Below are positions 1-8,358 of a stretch of DNA of 21,535 nucleotides, piece by piece. The stretch lies in the IMG/VR virus record IMGVR_UViG_3300036846_000451, positions 1-21,535 of that record; one strand, written 5' to 3'. The notes below the pieces were generated by a model. That model saw only the letters and a program-made list of their open reading frames with translations. It made no database searches and had not been told where the DNA came from. How positions within the stretch are numbered: the first letter of the stretch is position 1; every line of letters starts with the position of its first letter. This stretch comes from a virus. Position numbers and translations under genes: made by a program.

Positions 1-1233
1 TGGGTTGAAGATGCAGTGTCAGAGTTTCTCATTGAAGATTGGGTTGACTGGAATTACGGTGAAGATGAGAACACACCACGTATCGAGCATGAGCGTAACC
101 CTGATCCTGACTTGTCAATTGCTGACTTGGCGTCACTAGTGAGTAACAACATACTGCACGTTGATCCTGAGTTGGAGTCATACTTCCGTGACAAGTATGC
201 ACTGCCAAGTTACACAGCGCCACCAGAAGTAATTGAACCGAACCCGCCAACAGTGAAGGAACCAGTTGTACCACCTTCACCAGAAGAACCATCATCTGTG
301 TCACAATCACAGCAACCTGCAAGTGGTACGCCGTCTGCCACTAACGGTACGCAACCAGTGACACAATCATCAGTGACAGTTGCGCCCCCACATGACAAGA
401 CTGTTACTGATGACACGCGGCGTAGGGTGCCAAGTGAAGTGGTCAGTTCTCTCCTGCCACTTCCTAAGCGCACTCTACGCCGCCAACCTTACAAGCATGA
501 AGTACAAGCAGCAGTTGACTTTGCTGCACTTGACACTCTGTTTGATACATCACAAGCCTCACTAGTTTCATCTGTCAAGCAGGGACAAGGTGCACAAGTC
601 AAGCAGTTACAGGAACAGATAGTTGCAGCAAAAGCAGACTTAGACAAGCTGGCACAGATACAAGCTGATCCTGTACATGCCACTGTCATTCAACAGCACA
701 TGGTGGACATGGCTAGTAACGGTGCAAAGCAAGCAGTGGCAGAAGCAAAGCGTCAGGGTAAAACAATTCCCATGCCTGACATGACAAGTGCTAATGCCTC
801 ACTAGCCAATCGTGCAGCATCTACTGACCAGGTACTAGCACGCAGCTTATCTGAATCAGGTGCACGTAAGGCACTGTCACTCACACCAGCACAGTCACCT
901 GAAATGGTGGCATCAGCAGTTGGCAAGTATCTCAACAACCTGTCAACCAGTTACTTACAGGATCAACTAGGTGGCTCACTGCAACAGGCTTTGAACACTG
1001 GCCGCAAAGAAGTGTTCAGTGACGGTGATCCCAATTCACTGTACGCCAGTGAACTACTCGACAGTAACACATGTGACAGTTGTGTGGAGATTGATGGTAC
1101 TGAGTATACTGACCTGGATGCAGCGGAAGCTGACTATCCGACAGGTGGATACATGGACTGTTATGGTGGGCCTAGGTGCAGAGGTACACTGGTCGGTGTT
1201 TATGGTGAAGTCGAAACCGCAGAAGGGAGTTGA
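1..1233 (+). CDS. Portal (Mu gp29-like) C-terminus fused to MuF-like minor head protein, 5' truncated
   Basis: The reading frame is open to the left edge, so the true start lies outside. A GTG at 16 is in frame but is not needed as a start. The first ~65 residues resemble the C-terminal end of Mu gp29/DUF935 portals (LIEDWVDWNYG, then a leucine-rich helix and a final DKYALP). A Pro/Ser/Thr-rich linker follows to about residue 135 (counted from the GTG), then a helical region. The last ~60 residues carry a four-cysteine MuF-type C-terminus: CDSC at 353-356, then YPTGGYMDC and GGPRCRG, probably a zinc site. The portal forms the DNA entry ring and MuF-type proteins act as minor capsid or ejection proteins. 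The next gene starts right after it. Seen: motifs and continuous frame. Inferred: the fusion, since most of the portal is out of view. Confidence 0.8.
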   Translation, partial: WVEDAVSEFLIEDWVDWNYGEDENTPRIEHERNPDPDLSIADLASLVSNNILHVDPELESYFRDKYALPSYTAPPEVIEPNPPTVKEPVVPPSPEEPSSVSQSQQPASGTPSATNGTQPVTQSSVTVAPPHDKTVTDDTRRRVPSEVVSSLLPLPKRTLRRQPYKHEVQAAVDFAALDTLFDTSQASLVSSVKQGQGAQVKQLQEQIVAAKADLDKLAQIQADPVHATVIQQHMVDMASNGAKQAVAEAKRQGKTIPMPDMTSANASLANRAASTDQVLARSLSESGARKALSLTPAQSPEMVASAVGKYLNNLSTSYLQDQLGGSLQQALNTGRKEVFSDGDPNSLYASELLDSNTCDSCVEIDGTEYTDLDAAEADYPTGGYMDCYGGPRCRGTLVGVYGEVETAEGS

Positions 1234-1241
1234 CAGTCACC

Positions 1242-2975
1242 ATGTCACAGACACTTACTGGTGTGCCAATTGTGGAAACTGGAATTGAGTATCCAACCAG
1301 TACAGGTGCAATTACTCTTACCACTGAAGACCTTGCCTCAATTGTTGAAGCACAAGATGATCCAGCAATTGTTACTCCACGTCTGAAGCTTGGTCATACA
1401 GATGTAAGGTTCAATGACATGGATGGTGAACCTGCATTTGGTGTTGCTAAGAATCTAAGGTTGGAGAATAACGGTAACACTGTTGTCTGTGACTACGTTG
1501 GCGTACCTGATTGGTTGGCGGCAATCCTGCCGACTGCATACCCTAATCGCTCGATTGAGGGTAACTGGAATGTTGAAACTGTCACTGGTCACAAGTGGCA
1601 ATTCGTAGTTACTGACGTTGCACTGTTAGGTGTGGTGTGGCCGGGTATCTCCACATTGGATGACCTTGAAGTGTCACTATCAGATACAGGACCGGAAGGA
1701 GTTACTATGGCGGGAACTGCCACGGTGTTGGCAGAAACAGTGTCAGACACACCGTGGTCAAACTTCAAAGACAGTGACTACAATGATGCACAGTATACGA
1801 AAGCTACTGTGTATGATCGTGGTAAGTGTAACGATGCAATGAAGAACGCCACAGCGAAACAGCGTTACTCACTACCTGTCAGGGAACCATCTGGCAAGTT
1901 GAATCGTAACGGTGTGCACGCTGCTGCTGGTAGAGTGAATCAAGTTACAGGTGGATGCAGTGATGCACTGAAAGCTGCTGCAACTACGCTAGTGAACATG
2001 TACAAGAATTCACTCAAAGAAGATCCACCTGATGCACTAGTCTCCTTAGCTGCAACACTGTCAGCTTCATCTACCAATGCTGAAGATGTCAGGCGTTCAT
2101 TCTATGACACAGTTGCCACTCAGGAGAATGACCAATACTGGTGGTGGATTCGTGCACTGTTACTTGATCCAAACGAACTGATTGTTGATGACGATGAGGG
2201 AGGTTTGTATCGCATACCATTCACCATGGGTGACGATGAAGTAACGTTCAGTGACCCTATCCCTGTCAAGATACAGTACGTCGATCAACCTGCAACTGCT
2301 GCCAGTTTCGCAGGTGCAGTGATCGCATCAGTGTATAGTGACAGTAAGTCATCACGTCCAGACACAAGGAGTAAGCCTAGCGTGACACCATCAAAGGTGA
2401 AAGCGAATGTCAACCTGAATGCACTCCGTAAGCGTTTGGGTTTGCCAGAAGATGCAACTGAAGAGGAAATCAATTCTGCGCTCGAAAATGAGCCAACCCC
2501 TACCGATATCCCTGAAGATGATTCCGTGGCCGGAGAAAGCCCCACAGGTGCCTCAGAGGGTACGTCTGGTGGCGAGGGTTCCACCGAATCCGGCACCACA
2601 GCGGCATCACGTGGTGACACTGTTGTAGTTGACCGTGACACGTTCACCAAGATGCAGAGTGACGCTGCACTCGGTCGGCAAGCGTATGACCGTCAACAGG
2701 CAACTGATCGTGACAGTTACTTGGCCGCTGCTGTGCAACAGGGAAAGTTCGCACCATCACGAATTGAACACTGGCGTAAAGCATGGGATGCTGACAGTGA
2801 AGGTACCAAGGCAACAATTGATTCACTTGCAGCAGGGTTGATTCCAGTTGGTCAACTCGGTGCTGCACCGAATGAGGAGAGTGACACAGCAGCAACAGCA
2901 TATCCAACAACTCTGTTCCCTGAGCTTCAAAGGAGACAGCAACCACGTCAAGCCACTATCATTCAGGAGTCATAG
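1242..2975 (+). CDS. Mu I-like capsid maturation protease / scaffold protein
   Basis: A 577-aa protein. The N-terminal ~160 residues match the Mu-like prophage I protein pattern: LKLGH, GEPAFGVAKNL, a hydrophobic V-C-D-Y-V strand, then YPNRSIEG and a VALLGVVWPG segment. Residues ~170-265 form a separate conserved-looking domain with SLPVREPSGKLNRNGVHAAA and KEDPPDAL, a type found in other actinophage head proteins. After ~390 comes a charged, low-complexity, helical C-terminus (KRLGLPEDATEEEI, then Ser/Gly/Glu-rich) ending in a Mu I-like tail with KFAPSRIEHWRKAW; this part is likely scaffold. The protease would process head proteins during assembly. ATG 1242 is chosen because GAAGGGAG ends at 1229; the in-frame TTG 1230 abuts that site too closely. 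I could not assign catalytic residues. Confidence 0.8.
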   Translation: MSQTLTGVPIVETGIEYPTSTGAITLTTEDLASIVEAQDDPAIVTPRLKLGHTDVRFNDMDGEPAFGVAKNLRLENNGNTVVCDYVGVPDWLAAILPTAYPNRSIEGNWNVETVTGHKWQFVVTDVALLGVVWPGISTLDDLEVSLSDTGPEGVTMAGTATVLAETVSDTPWSNFKDSDYNDAQYTKATVYDRGKCNDAMKNATAKQRYSLPVREPSGKLNRNGVHAAAGRVNQVTGGCSDALKAAATTLVNMYKNSLKEDPPDALVSLAATLSASSTNAEDVRRSFYDTVATQENDQYWWWIRALLLDPNELIVDDDEGGLYRIPFTMGDDEVTFSDPIPVKIQYVDQPATAASFAGAVIASVYSDSKSSRPDTRSKPSVTPSKVKANVNLNALRKRLGLPEDATEEEINSALENEPTPTDIPEDDSVAGESPTGASEGTSGGEGSTESGTTAASRGDTVVVDRDTFTKMQSDAALGRQAYDRQQATDRDSYLAAAVQQGKFAPSRIEHWRKAWDADSEGTKATIDSLAAGLIPVGQLGAAPNEESDTAATAYPTTLFPELQRRQQPRQATIIQES

Positions 2976-2978
2976 TAC

Positions 2979-3407
2979 ATGGCATCAAATGAATGCATCC
3001 CTTACTACGATGATGGTGACAACATCACTGGATGGTGTTCAAACGCTGTCACTGGTAAGACATTCGTAACAGTGGGACCAGGTGACCGTACTGGTCCTGA
3101 CTTCGATCCAACTGCAACTGCAAATCCAAGTGACGGTGGTTGTATTCACATTGAACCTGCTGCTGCTGGTCAAGTTGCACCTGTCTTTGGTGTTGCTGCA
3201 TATGACGGTGCTGCAAGTGCATTTGTCGATGTGATTCGTGGCAGTAAGATGGTTGTGCCTGTTACTGCATCTGCTGCAATTGCAATCAATCAAGAAGTTG
3301 AAGTTGGACCGAACGGTCAAGCAGCGCCACATGCCGCTGGTTTCAAGTGTGGCTATGCAGTTTCAAGTGCAGGTGCAGGTGAAGATGCACAAATCAGTCT
3401 CTACTGA
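2979..3407 (+). CDS. Capsid cement / decoration protein, DUF2190-like
   Basis: A 142-aa protein placed directly before the major capsid gene, the usual position for cement proteins. It has the small beta-rich pattern of the DUF2190 family: a CIHIEPAAAGQVAPVFGVAAYDG segment giving a hydrophobic strand set, then GSKMVVPVTASAAIAINQEV, and a terminal GYAVSSAGAGED region ending in a hydrophobic strand. Such proteins bind the outside of the HK97-fold shell and stabilise it. AGGAG at 2965-2969 sits 9 bases before the ATG, which fits high expression. Four cysteines (including GWCSN and GGCIH) are a little unusual for this family. Family call is from pattern recognition, without a database match. Confidence 0.7.
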   Translation: MASNECIPYYDDGDNITGWCSNAVTGKTFVTVGPGDRTGPDFDPTATANPSDGGCIHIEPAAAGQVAPVFGVAAYDGAASAFVDVIRGSKMVVPVTASAAIAINQEVEVGPNGQAAPHAAGFKCGYAVSSAGAGEDAQISLY

Positions 3408-3420
3408 AAGGGTAAAGTTA

Positions 3421-4443
3421 GTGCAACCAGGAATTGTCAAGGCTGGTCGCAGAGTGATTGCACGTGCTGAGCCTGTTACTGCCACTGCTGGCAGAAGGTC
3501 ACAGCATGTGGAAGCAGTAGGGTTCCCAGCTAACCCCACTTACACACCTACTATGGCACCAGCGGCACACCCGCTAGGACCGCCAACTGTTTCTGACACA
3601 CTGATTACTGTTGACCTGTTGCTTCAACAGCCAACACGTGTCACACAGATGATTATGGACCTGACACAACAGCGGTTCATTGCCGACAGGATTTTCTCTT
3701 CTGGCGGTGGTGTTACTGGTGGTGCAGTTGTGTACGATCAGGCAACCATGAACCAGTTGTACACAGCACGTGATGTGGAGAAAGTTGCACCTGGTGGTGA
3801 ATTCCCACTGGTCACTTCTTTGAAGTTGCGTCCACGTGTTGCTGAAGTTGAGAAGTACGGTGGCAAAGTGTTCATCACAGATGAGGCACGTGACCGTAAC
3901 CAGCAAGCAGTGTTTGCCAATCAGATTCGCCAACTGGCAAACACAATGGTCAGGAAGATCAACCTGATTGCTGTCAGTACACTTGCAGCATCAGTGACAG
4001 AGTACACACAGACGTTTGCTGGTCACCCATGGAGTGCAGTGCAAACTGCTGGTGCCACTGCTTCACAGGCATCAGAGTATCCTGCTGCTGACTTTGCCAA
4101 GGCACAGCAGTACGCTGACCAACAGGAACTAGGTGTCACCTATGACCTGTGGCTGTTGAACCCACAGGAAATGGCGACACTCATCACACTGTACGGTTCA
4201 GCGAACCTGAGTGCACTACTCAGTGCAATGGGCATTGACCTGTACTCATCTAACCGTGTTCCTGCTGGCACAGCGTATGTTGTGGCATCTGGACAGGTTG
4301 GTGAAATGCGGATTGAAAAGCCACTAGGCACTGAGACATGGCGTGAACCTGAAGAAGAGAAGACATGGGTGCAGTCAAGTGTACGTCCAGTGATGTATGT
4401 CACTAACCCATTCTCTGTTCTTGAAGTTACAGGTATTGCATAA
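3421..4443 (+). CDS. Major capsid protein, HK97-fold type
   Basis: A 340-aa protein in the expected slot after the protease and cement genes. It has an extended N-terminal arm (VKAGRRVIARAEPVTATAGR), then MIMDLTQQRFIADRIF, which resembles the long spine helix region. A beta-rich core follows with GGEFPLVTSLKLRPRVAEVEKYGG and VFITDEARDRN, then helices, and a DLWLLNPQEMATL segment typical of the A-domain. The end (MYVTNPFSVLEVTGI) is the usual P-domain strand. GTG 3421 is chosen because AAAGGG (3407-3412) lies 8 bases upstream and the preceding gene stops at 3407. The frame stays open further upstream to 3238 but that would overlap the cement gene. It forms the icosahedral shell. Confidence 0.85.
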   Translation: MQPGIVKAGRRVIARAEPVTATAGRRSQHVEAVGFPANPTYTPTMAPAAHPLGPPTVSDTLITVDLLLQQPTRVTQMIMDLTQQRFIADRIFSSGGGVTGGAVVYDQATMNQLYTARDVEKVAPGGEFPLVTSLKLRPRVAEVEKYGGKVFITDEARDRNQQAVFANQIRQLANTMVRKINLIAVSTLAASVTEYTQTFAGHPWSAVQTAGATASQASEYPAADFAKAQQYADQQELGVTYDLWLLNPQEMATLITLYGSANLSALLSAMGIDLYSSNRVPAGTAYVVASGQVGEMRIEKPLGTETWREPEEEKTWVQSSVRPVMYVTNPFSVLEVTGIA

Positions 4444-4949
4444 TGGCAGAACGTACTATCAGACACCTTGGTTTCTGGTACATGGAAGAGATTGAAGATA
4501 GGTTTCACCCTGGTCAGACCTATTGGATTGAACGTACTGCCAAGCAAGGTGACACAGTTGACATTCCACGTGAAGAGGATATTGCACGTGGTGAAGAGGC
4601 ACATGCATTTCTAACTGATGAAGACATTGAAGCTGCTGAAGCTGCTGCTGAAGCTGAAGCAGATGAAATGGAAGCGATGCGACAGTCACAGTTGGAGGCA
4701 CAGACACCACCTGGTACTGACGCTGAAGGTGAAGAGGTTGAAGAAGTGTCATCTGTCAGTGAAATGTCAGATGAGGAATTGGTGGCATGGATCAAGGAAG
4801 ATAAGCCTACTGCACATGAAGTTGTTGATGCAGCAGAAGGTGACCCTGATCTAGCACGTAGGTTGCTTGATGCAGAGGATGAAGCATCAGGTGGTGACTC
4901 ACGTAAGAGTGTCATTTCAGGACTGACTGCCATCATTCAACAGGCGTAA
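4443..4949 (+). CDS. Acidic head-tail region protein of unknown function
   Basis: A 168-aa protein whose ATG overlaps the capsid stop codon (TAATG), so it is likely translationally coupled. The N-terminal ~55 residues are compact and aromatic (HLGFWYMEEIEDRFHPG). The middle is a very acidic Ala/Glu helix (IEAAEAAAEAEADEMEAM), then a disordered Glu/Ser stretch. The C-terminal ~60 residues (MSDEELVAWIKEDKPTAHEV through LARRLLDAEDEASGG) form a small helical unit. Similar C-terminal units occur in proteins encoded just after the capsid gene in other actinophages, and they may act at the neck. Function is not established; connector component or capsid-associated factor are the main options. Confidence 0.6.
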   Translation: MAERTIRHLGFWYMEEIEDRFHPGQTYWIERTAKQGDTVDIPREEDIARGEEAHAFLTDEDIEAAEAAAEAEADEMEAMRQSQLEAQTPPGTDAEGEEVEEVSSVSEMSDEELVAWIKEDKPTAHEVVDAAEGDPDLARRLLDAEDEASGGDSRKSVISGLTAIIQQA

Positions 4950-4954
4950 CACTC

Positions 4955-5680
4955 ATGCCGGACTTCTCGATAAAGCTTGGTGCGACACAGCCAGTGTTCA
5001 CGTACCAATGCATACGCTCAGACGGATCATCACCTGTCATTGACACTGCTGAGTTAGTGGTGGGTGACATGAACTTTGACATGGACGTTGACACCACTGA
5101 CACGTCACTGGTCACTTACCAATTCACTGCTTCTGACCTATCCACGGCGGGAACATTTCCAGCGTTCATACAGTCACTCTCAGGTGGCGAACCAGAAGTG
5201 TTCCCTGACCGTGGTGTGTTGACATTCAAGGTTGAACCGTTAGTGCCAGATGCACGAACGTTTGCTGTCACTCCTTCACCTACTGAAGTGGCACAAGCTC
5301 ACCTGATGGCACGGACACGTGACACTTACGGCAAGTTGCTTGGCCGATTCACTGATGACACTTCGATTACTTACCCACAAGCACTTGCTGCAATTGACGA
5401 TGCTTACACTGAAGTCATGGATGAATTTGGCTCATCAATGGATGACAGTGATGAACCTGCTGTCAAACGAGTCATTACGTTACTAGCTGCATGTAACATG
5501 GAGCTTGACTACTTCCCTGAACAGTCAGCGCAAACCAACTCTCCATATGACAAGTTGTATGCTAGGTACACAACTGCAATTGAAGACCTACGTGGAACAA
5601 CTGGTGAAACAGAAGTAGAGAGTGCAATTGCATATGCATTCCCACCACCAGCTATTCTATGGAACAGGGTGCAGTGGTAA
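4955..5680 (+). CDS. Head-tail adaptor (gp6-like connector) with BppU-like N-terminal domain
   Basis: A 241-aa protein with two visible parts. Residues ~1-95 are beta-rich and follow the BppU N-terminal pattern seen in baseplate upper proteins: FSIKLGATQPVF, then SLVTYQFTASDLSTAGTFPA, then EVFPDRGVLTFKV. Residues ~105-215 are helical (TYPQALAAIDDAYTEVMDEF, VKRVITLLAACNMELDYF, YDKLYARYTTAIEDLRG), which fits the head-tail connector family of HK97 gp6/SPP1 gp15 type. The position between capsid and neck genes supports the adaptor role. No strong Shine-Dalgarno is seen; the ATG lies 5 bases after the previous stop, so coupling is likely. The connector assignment is moderate and the BppU resemblance is by pattern only. 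Confidence 0.65.
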   Translation: MPDFSIKLGATQPVFTYQCIRSDGSSPVIDTAELVVGDMNFDMDVDTTDTSLVTYQFTASDLSTAGTFPAFIQSLSGGEPEVFPDRGVLTFKVEPLVPDARTFAVTPSPTEVAQAHLMARTRDTYGKLLGRFTDDTSITYPQALAAIDDAYTEVMDEFGSSMDDSDEPAVKRVITLLAACNMELDYFPEQSAQTNSPYDKLYARYTTAIEDLRGTTGETEVESAIAYAFPPPAILWNRVQW

Positions 5681-6144
5681 TGCCACTTGAATTCACACTT
5701 GAAGTATTGGGTGAAACTCAGATTGACCGTACCTTTCTGCGTATGGCAGATAATGCACGGACCACTGAGAAACTGTGGCAAGAGATACTGAAGACACTGA
5801 GGTTGATTGAACAGGTACAGTTTCTTACACAAGGTGCACATGGTTCAGGTGGTTGGCCGGAGCTTGCTGAAAGTACACTCAAAGCAAAGGCAAAGAAGGG
5901 ACAGCAACCTTGGATTGAACGTGCAACTGAAGACCTGTTCAATTCACTTACTCAGGAAACAAGTGACTCCATTGCTGATGTGCACCAGGACTGGTTGAAG
6001 TATGGCACCAGTATTCCATATGCAATCTTCCAGCAAACCGGCACATCAAGGATGCCACAGCGTAGGCTAGTGCAACTGACAGAGATTGAACGCAAGGAAC
6101 TGACCAAGATGGTGCAACGTTTCATCATGACAGGTGAAGTATGA
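5680..6144 (+). CDS. Virion morphogenesis protein, Mu gpG-like
   Basis: A 154-aa protein matching the phage virion morphogenesis family (Mu gpG, PF05069). It has an N-terminal beta strand (MPLEFTLEVLGETQIDRTFLRM), a helix, then GGWPELAESTLKAKAKKGQQ and a typical RATEDLFNSLTQ segment. The YGTSIPYAIFQQTG stretch with TSRMPQRRLVQLTE is the family signature of a tail-completion protein acting at the head-tail join. ATG 5680 overlaps the previous stop (TAATG), as at 4441-4445. An alternative ATG at 5659 would add seven residues inside the previous gene. The next gene overlaps by ATGA. Confidence 0.85.
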   Translation: MPLEFTLEVLGETQIDRTFLRMADNARTTEKLWQEILKTLRLIEQVQFLTQGAHGSGGWPELAESTLKAKAKKGQQPWIERATEDLFNSLTQETSDSIADVHQDWLKYGTSIPYAIFQQTGTSRMPQRRLVQLTEIERKELTKMVQRFIMTGEV

Positions 6145-6782
6145 GCGTTGATACTTACAGTGACATTTCAACAGTTGTCGATAGGTCGATTGTTGAACAC
6201 AGTGTTACTACTCATCTACAAACTTGGATGACAGCTTACATCGCTGCTATTGAACGTTTCCATCAGTTACCAGCGAAGACTCTCCCACTGCCAAAGTCAT
6301 GGAGGATCAAACAAGAGTTTGCCAGAAATCCACAAGACACACTGCCAATGGTTGCAGTTGTGTCACCTGGTCTAAGTCCTGGTAAGCCACCAAAGCGCGA
6401 TGGCGATGGCACAACAAAAGCATGGTGGATAATTGCAGTTGGTTCAGTTGTGTCAGCAGGGACCGATCAAGATGCAAAAGACTTGTCAGGTTACTACGGT
6501 GCAGCTATCCGTATGATGATGTTACAAATGCCACAGTTAGGGGGTTGGGCATCAGGTGTAGAGTGGAATGATGAAAAGTATGACGATTGGCCGCCGATAC
6601 TGGAACAGATGATATCCAGTGCACGGTTGGTATTCACTGTTGAAGTTGAAGATGTAATCAACGTGTTTGAGGGATTCCGTGGACCTGATGGTGTACTTAC
6701 TGTACCGTCTGATCCATATGCATATCCACTTGAATACCCGGATGTTTCTGAAGTCAACATCAATGTTGACATATCTTCTTAG
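6141..6782 (+). CDS. Tail completion / tail terminator-like protein
   Basis: A 213-aa protein starting in an ATGA overlap with the gpG-like gene. It has an N-terminal helix (VEHSVTTHLQTWMTAYIAAI), a central beta region (AWWIIAVGSVVSAG), a helix (LSGYYGAAIRMMMLQM), and a C-terminal strand ARLVFTVEVEDVINVFEGF. This alternation is typical of small neck and terminator proteins that cap the tube and sheath before head joining. Its position just upstream of the sheath gene supports this. The family is not certain and the call rests on position plus secondary-structure pattern. Confidence 0.6.
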   Translation: MSVDTYSDISTVVDRSIVEHSVTTHLQTWMTAYIAAIERFHQLPAKTLPLPKSWRIKQEFARNPQDTLPMVAVVSPGLSPGKPPKRDGDGTTKAWWIIAVGSVVSAGTDQDAKDLSGYYGAAIRMMMLQMPQLGGWASGVEWNDEKYDDWPPILEQMISSARLVFTVEVEDVINVFEGFRGPDGVLTVPSDPYAYPLEYPDVSEVNINVDISS

Positions 6783-6786
6783 GAGG
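6781..6786 (+). promoter_or_regulatory. Strong ribosome binding site of the sheath gene
   Basis: AGGAGG overlaps the stop codon of the tail-completion gene and lies 5 bases before the sheath ATG at 6792. It is the fullest Shine-Dalgarno match I found in the window, which fits a protein made in many copies. Confidence 0.85.
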
Positions 6787-6791
6787 TTTAG

Positions 6792-7910
6792 ATGACACTA
6801 CCGGGTTATGAAGTCAACATCATTGAAACTCCACCGAGTGCGGCAGAGTTTGTTGACATTGCAACCCTGTTTGCTGTTGGACCAGTTGCAACACCAGGAT
6901 TCGATTTGGTTTACTCAATTGACCAGTTTGAGTTACTGTTTGGTTCAAGGCAAGCTGGCGACCCCATGTGGGATGGGGTGCAGACATTCTTCAGGGAAGG
7001 TGGATTCAGAGCTTACATTTCAGGAGTGCCACTAGCTGCACTACCACCTGACATTGTTACTGGACTGGATGCTTTTACTAGTGACCTGGGACCAGGTTCA
7101 CTTACTGCATTTGGTCAGACTGATCCTGAAGTTCATGGTGGTCTTCTGGCAGCAACAGCAAACGGACGTATTGCACTGCTAGATGCATTGGATGATCCTG
7201 ACTCTGCAACTGTAACTGCTGCTGCTACCGCACTTACTGGTACAGCAGGTGACAGGTTCTCTGGCATGTTCTGGCCGTGGGACGTTGTACCTGGACTTAC
7301 ACCAGGGACAGTACGTACCGTTCCACCATCAGCACGTATTGCAGGTAACCTTGCACGTAATGATGCACTTGGTTACGGTTCAGGTGACCCTGCTGCTGGT
7401 GTGTTGGGAATTGCACGTTACGTTCAGGACTTGTCACAACCTACACTGGTTGACTCTGACCGTCAGGCAATGAATGAGGCAAGTGTGAATGTCACTGTTC
7501 GCAAGTTGAACGGTATTCGCACTTACGGTTGGCGTTCACTTGCTGACCAGGTGAGTGATGCTGACTGGTCATTCTTCAACAACAGCCGTACTGTCATGGC
7601 AGTGCAATCGGCACTGAGTGTTGTTGCAGAGAATTTCATGTTCAGTAAGTTGGACTCCATGGCAAAAGTCACCAAGAAGTTTGGTGGTGCAATTTCTAAT
7701 GCATGTCTCGCATTCTGGCAAGCCGGTGACCTGTTCGGCGACACTTCCAGTGAAGCGTTCAATGTTGATGTTGGTCCCGCTGTGAACACACCTGCTGATT
7801 TTGCACAAGGTAAGTTGTCAGCGAATGTCGGACTGCACACTTCAAGCATGGCAGAAAAGGTGATTATCAATATCGCTAAGGTGCCAATCACTGAATCACT
7901 AGCAGCGTGA
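6792..7910 (+). CDS. Contractile tail sheath protein
   Basis: A 372-aa protein in the sheath slot, directly before the tube gene. The start (MTLPGYEVNIIETPPSA) is a typical sheath N-terminus, where the first strand meshes with neighbouring subunits. Other sheath features are YSIDQFELLFGSRQAGDPMW followed by FFREGGFRAYISGV (the Gly-aromatic repeat of the conserved domain) and VPPSARIAGNLARND. Near the C-terminus, EASVNVTVRKLNGIRTYGWR is the family's conserved region. It is close in length to P2 gpFI and much shorter than T4 gp18, so it has few surface insertions. This gene shows that the phage has a contractile tail. Confidence 0.92.
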   Translation: MTLPGYEVNIIETPPSAAEFVDIATLFAVGPVATPGFDLVYSIDQFELLFGSRQAGDPMWDGVQTFFREGGFRAYISGVPLAALPPDIVTGLDAFTSDLGPGSLTAFGQTDPEVHGGLLAATANGRIALLDALDDPDSATVTAAATALTGTAGDRFSGMFWPWDVVPGLTPGTVRTVPPSARIAGNLARNDALGYGSGDPAAGVLGIARYVQDLSQPTLVDSDRQAMNEASVNVTVRKLNGIRTYGWRSLADQVSDADWSFFNNSRTVMAVQSALSVVAENFMFSKLDSMAKVTKKFGGAISNACLAFWQAGDLFGDTSSEAFNVDVGPAVNTPADFAQGKLSANVGLHTSSMAEKVIINIAKVPITESLAA

Positions 7911-7925
7911 AAGGAGTGAGTAACA

Positions 7926-8351
7926 ATGAGTGATGGCTCACGCGAACAACTGTTTCTAGTTCACCTGGAAATTGACGGTACTGACTTAGGTATCTGGGAT
8001 ACATGGGCAGGTGGTGACAAAGACACTAACTCCACCAAGTACAGGTCAGGTGGACAACCGACTGAAGAGTCACTAGGTGGTGGCACTGTTTACACTGACT
8101 TGACAATCGGCAGGAACTATCGACTGTCACGTGACAATCCGATCATCGGATTCCTACTTGACAAGTGCGGTATCGGTGGATGCAATGTGCAGAAGCAACC
8201 ACTTGACCAAGCATACCAACCTTACGGTAACCCGATCATCGGTAACGGCAGGCTCAAAACTGTAACTGATCCAAAGGTTGACTCAAACTCAAACAATGCT
8301 GCAATCCTTCAGATAGTGATTGAACTGGATAACCTGACAGTAGCAAGCTAG
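7926..8351 (+). CDS. Tail tube protein
   Basis: A 141-aa protein following the sheath with AAGGAG (7911-7916) 9 bases ahead. It is a beta-rich protein with LFLVHLEIDGTDLGIWDTW at the N-terminus, KYRSGGQPTEESLGGGTVYT in the loop region, and NNAAILQIVIELDNLTV as the last strand, as in P2 FII/phage T4 gp19-type tube proteins. Six-subunit rings of this fold stack into the inner tube, around the tape measure. The GCNVQKQPLDQAYQPYGNP stretch is a likely lumen or interface loop. The function rests on order (sheath, tube, chaperone, tape measure) and fold pattern. Confidence 0.85.
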   Translation: MSDGSREQLFLVHLEIDGTDLGIWDTWAGGDKDTNSTKYRSGGQPTEESLGGGTVYTDLTIGRNYRLSRDNPIIGFLLDKCGIGGCNVQKQPLDQAYQPYGNPIIGNGRLKTVTDPKVDSNSNNAAILQIVIELDNLTVAS

Positions 8352-8358
8352 GAGAGAA

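Noticed and set aside
2285-2650. 121-codon minus-strand frame in the protease gene
   Set aside because: It is opposite a well-supported gene, rich in Ser/Val from antisense low complexity, and lacks a family signal.
3238-3420. Upstream extension of the capsid frame
   Set aside because: It would overlap the cement gene by 170 bases; GTG 3421 has a good ribosome site and correct spacing.
4520-4936. 138-codon minus-strand frame opposite the acidic protein gene
   Set aside because: The Ser/Ala-rich composition follows from antisense of Glu/Ala codons, and no ribosome site is seen.
7523-7891. 122-codon minus-strand frame opposite the sheath
   Set aside because: It is antisense of a strong sheath gene; no start context or family pattern.
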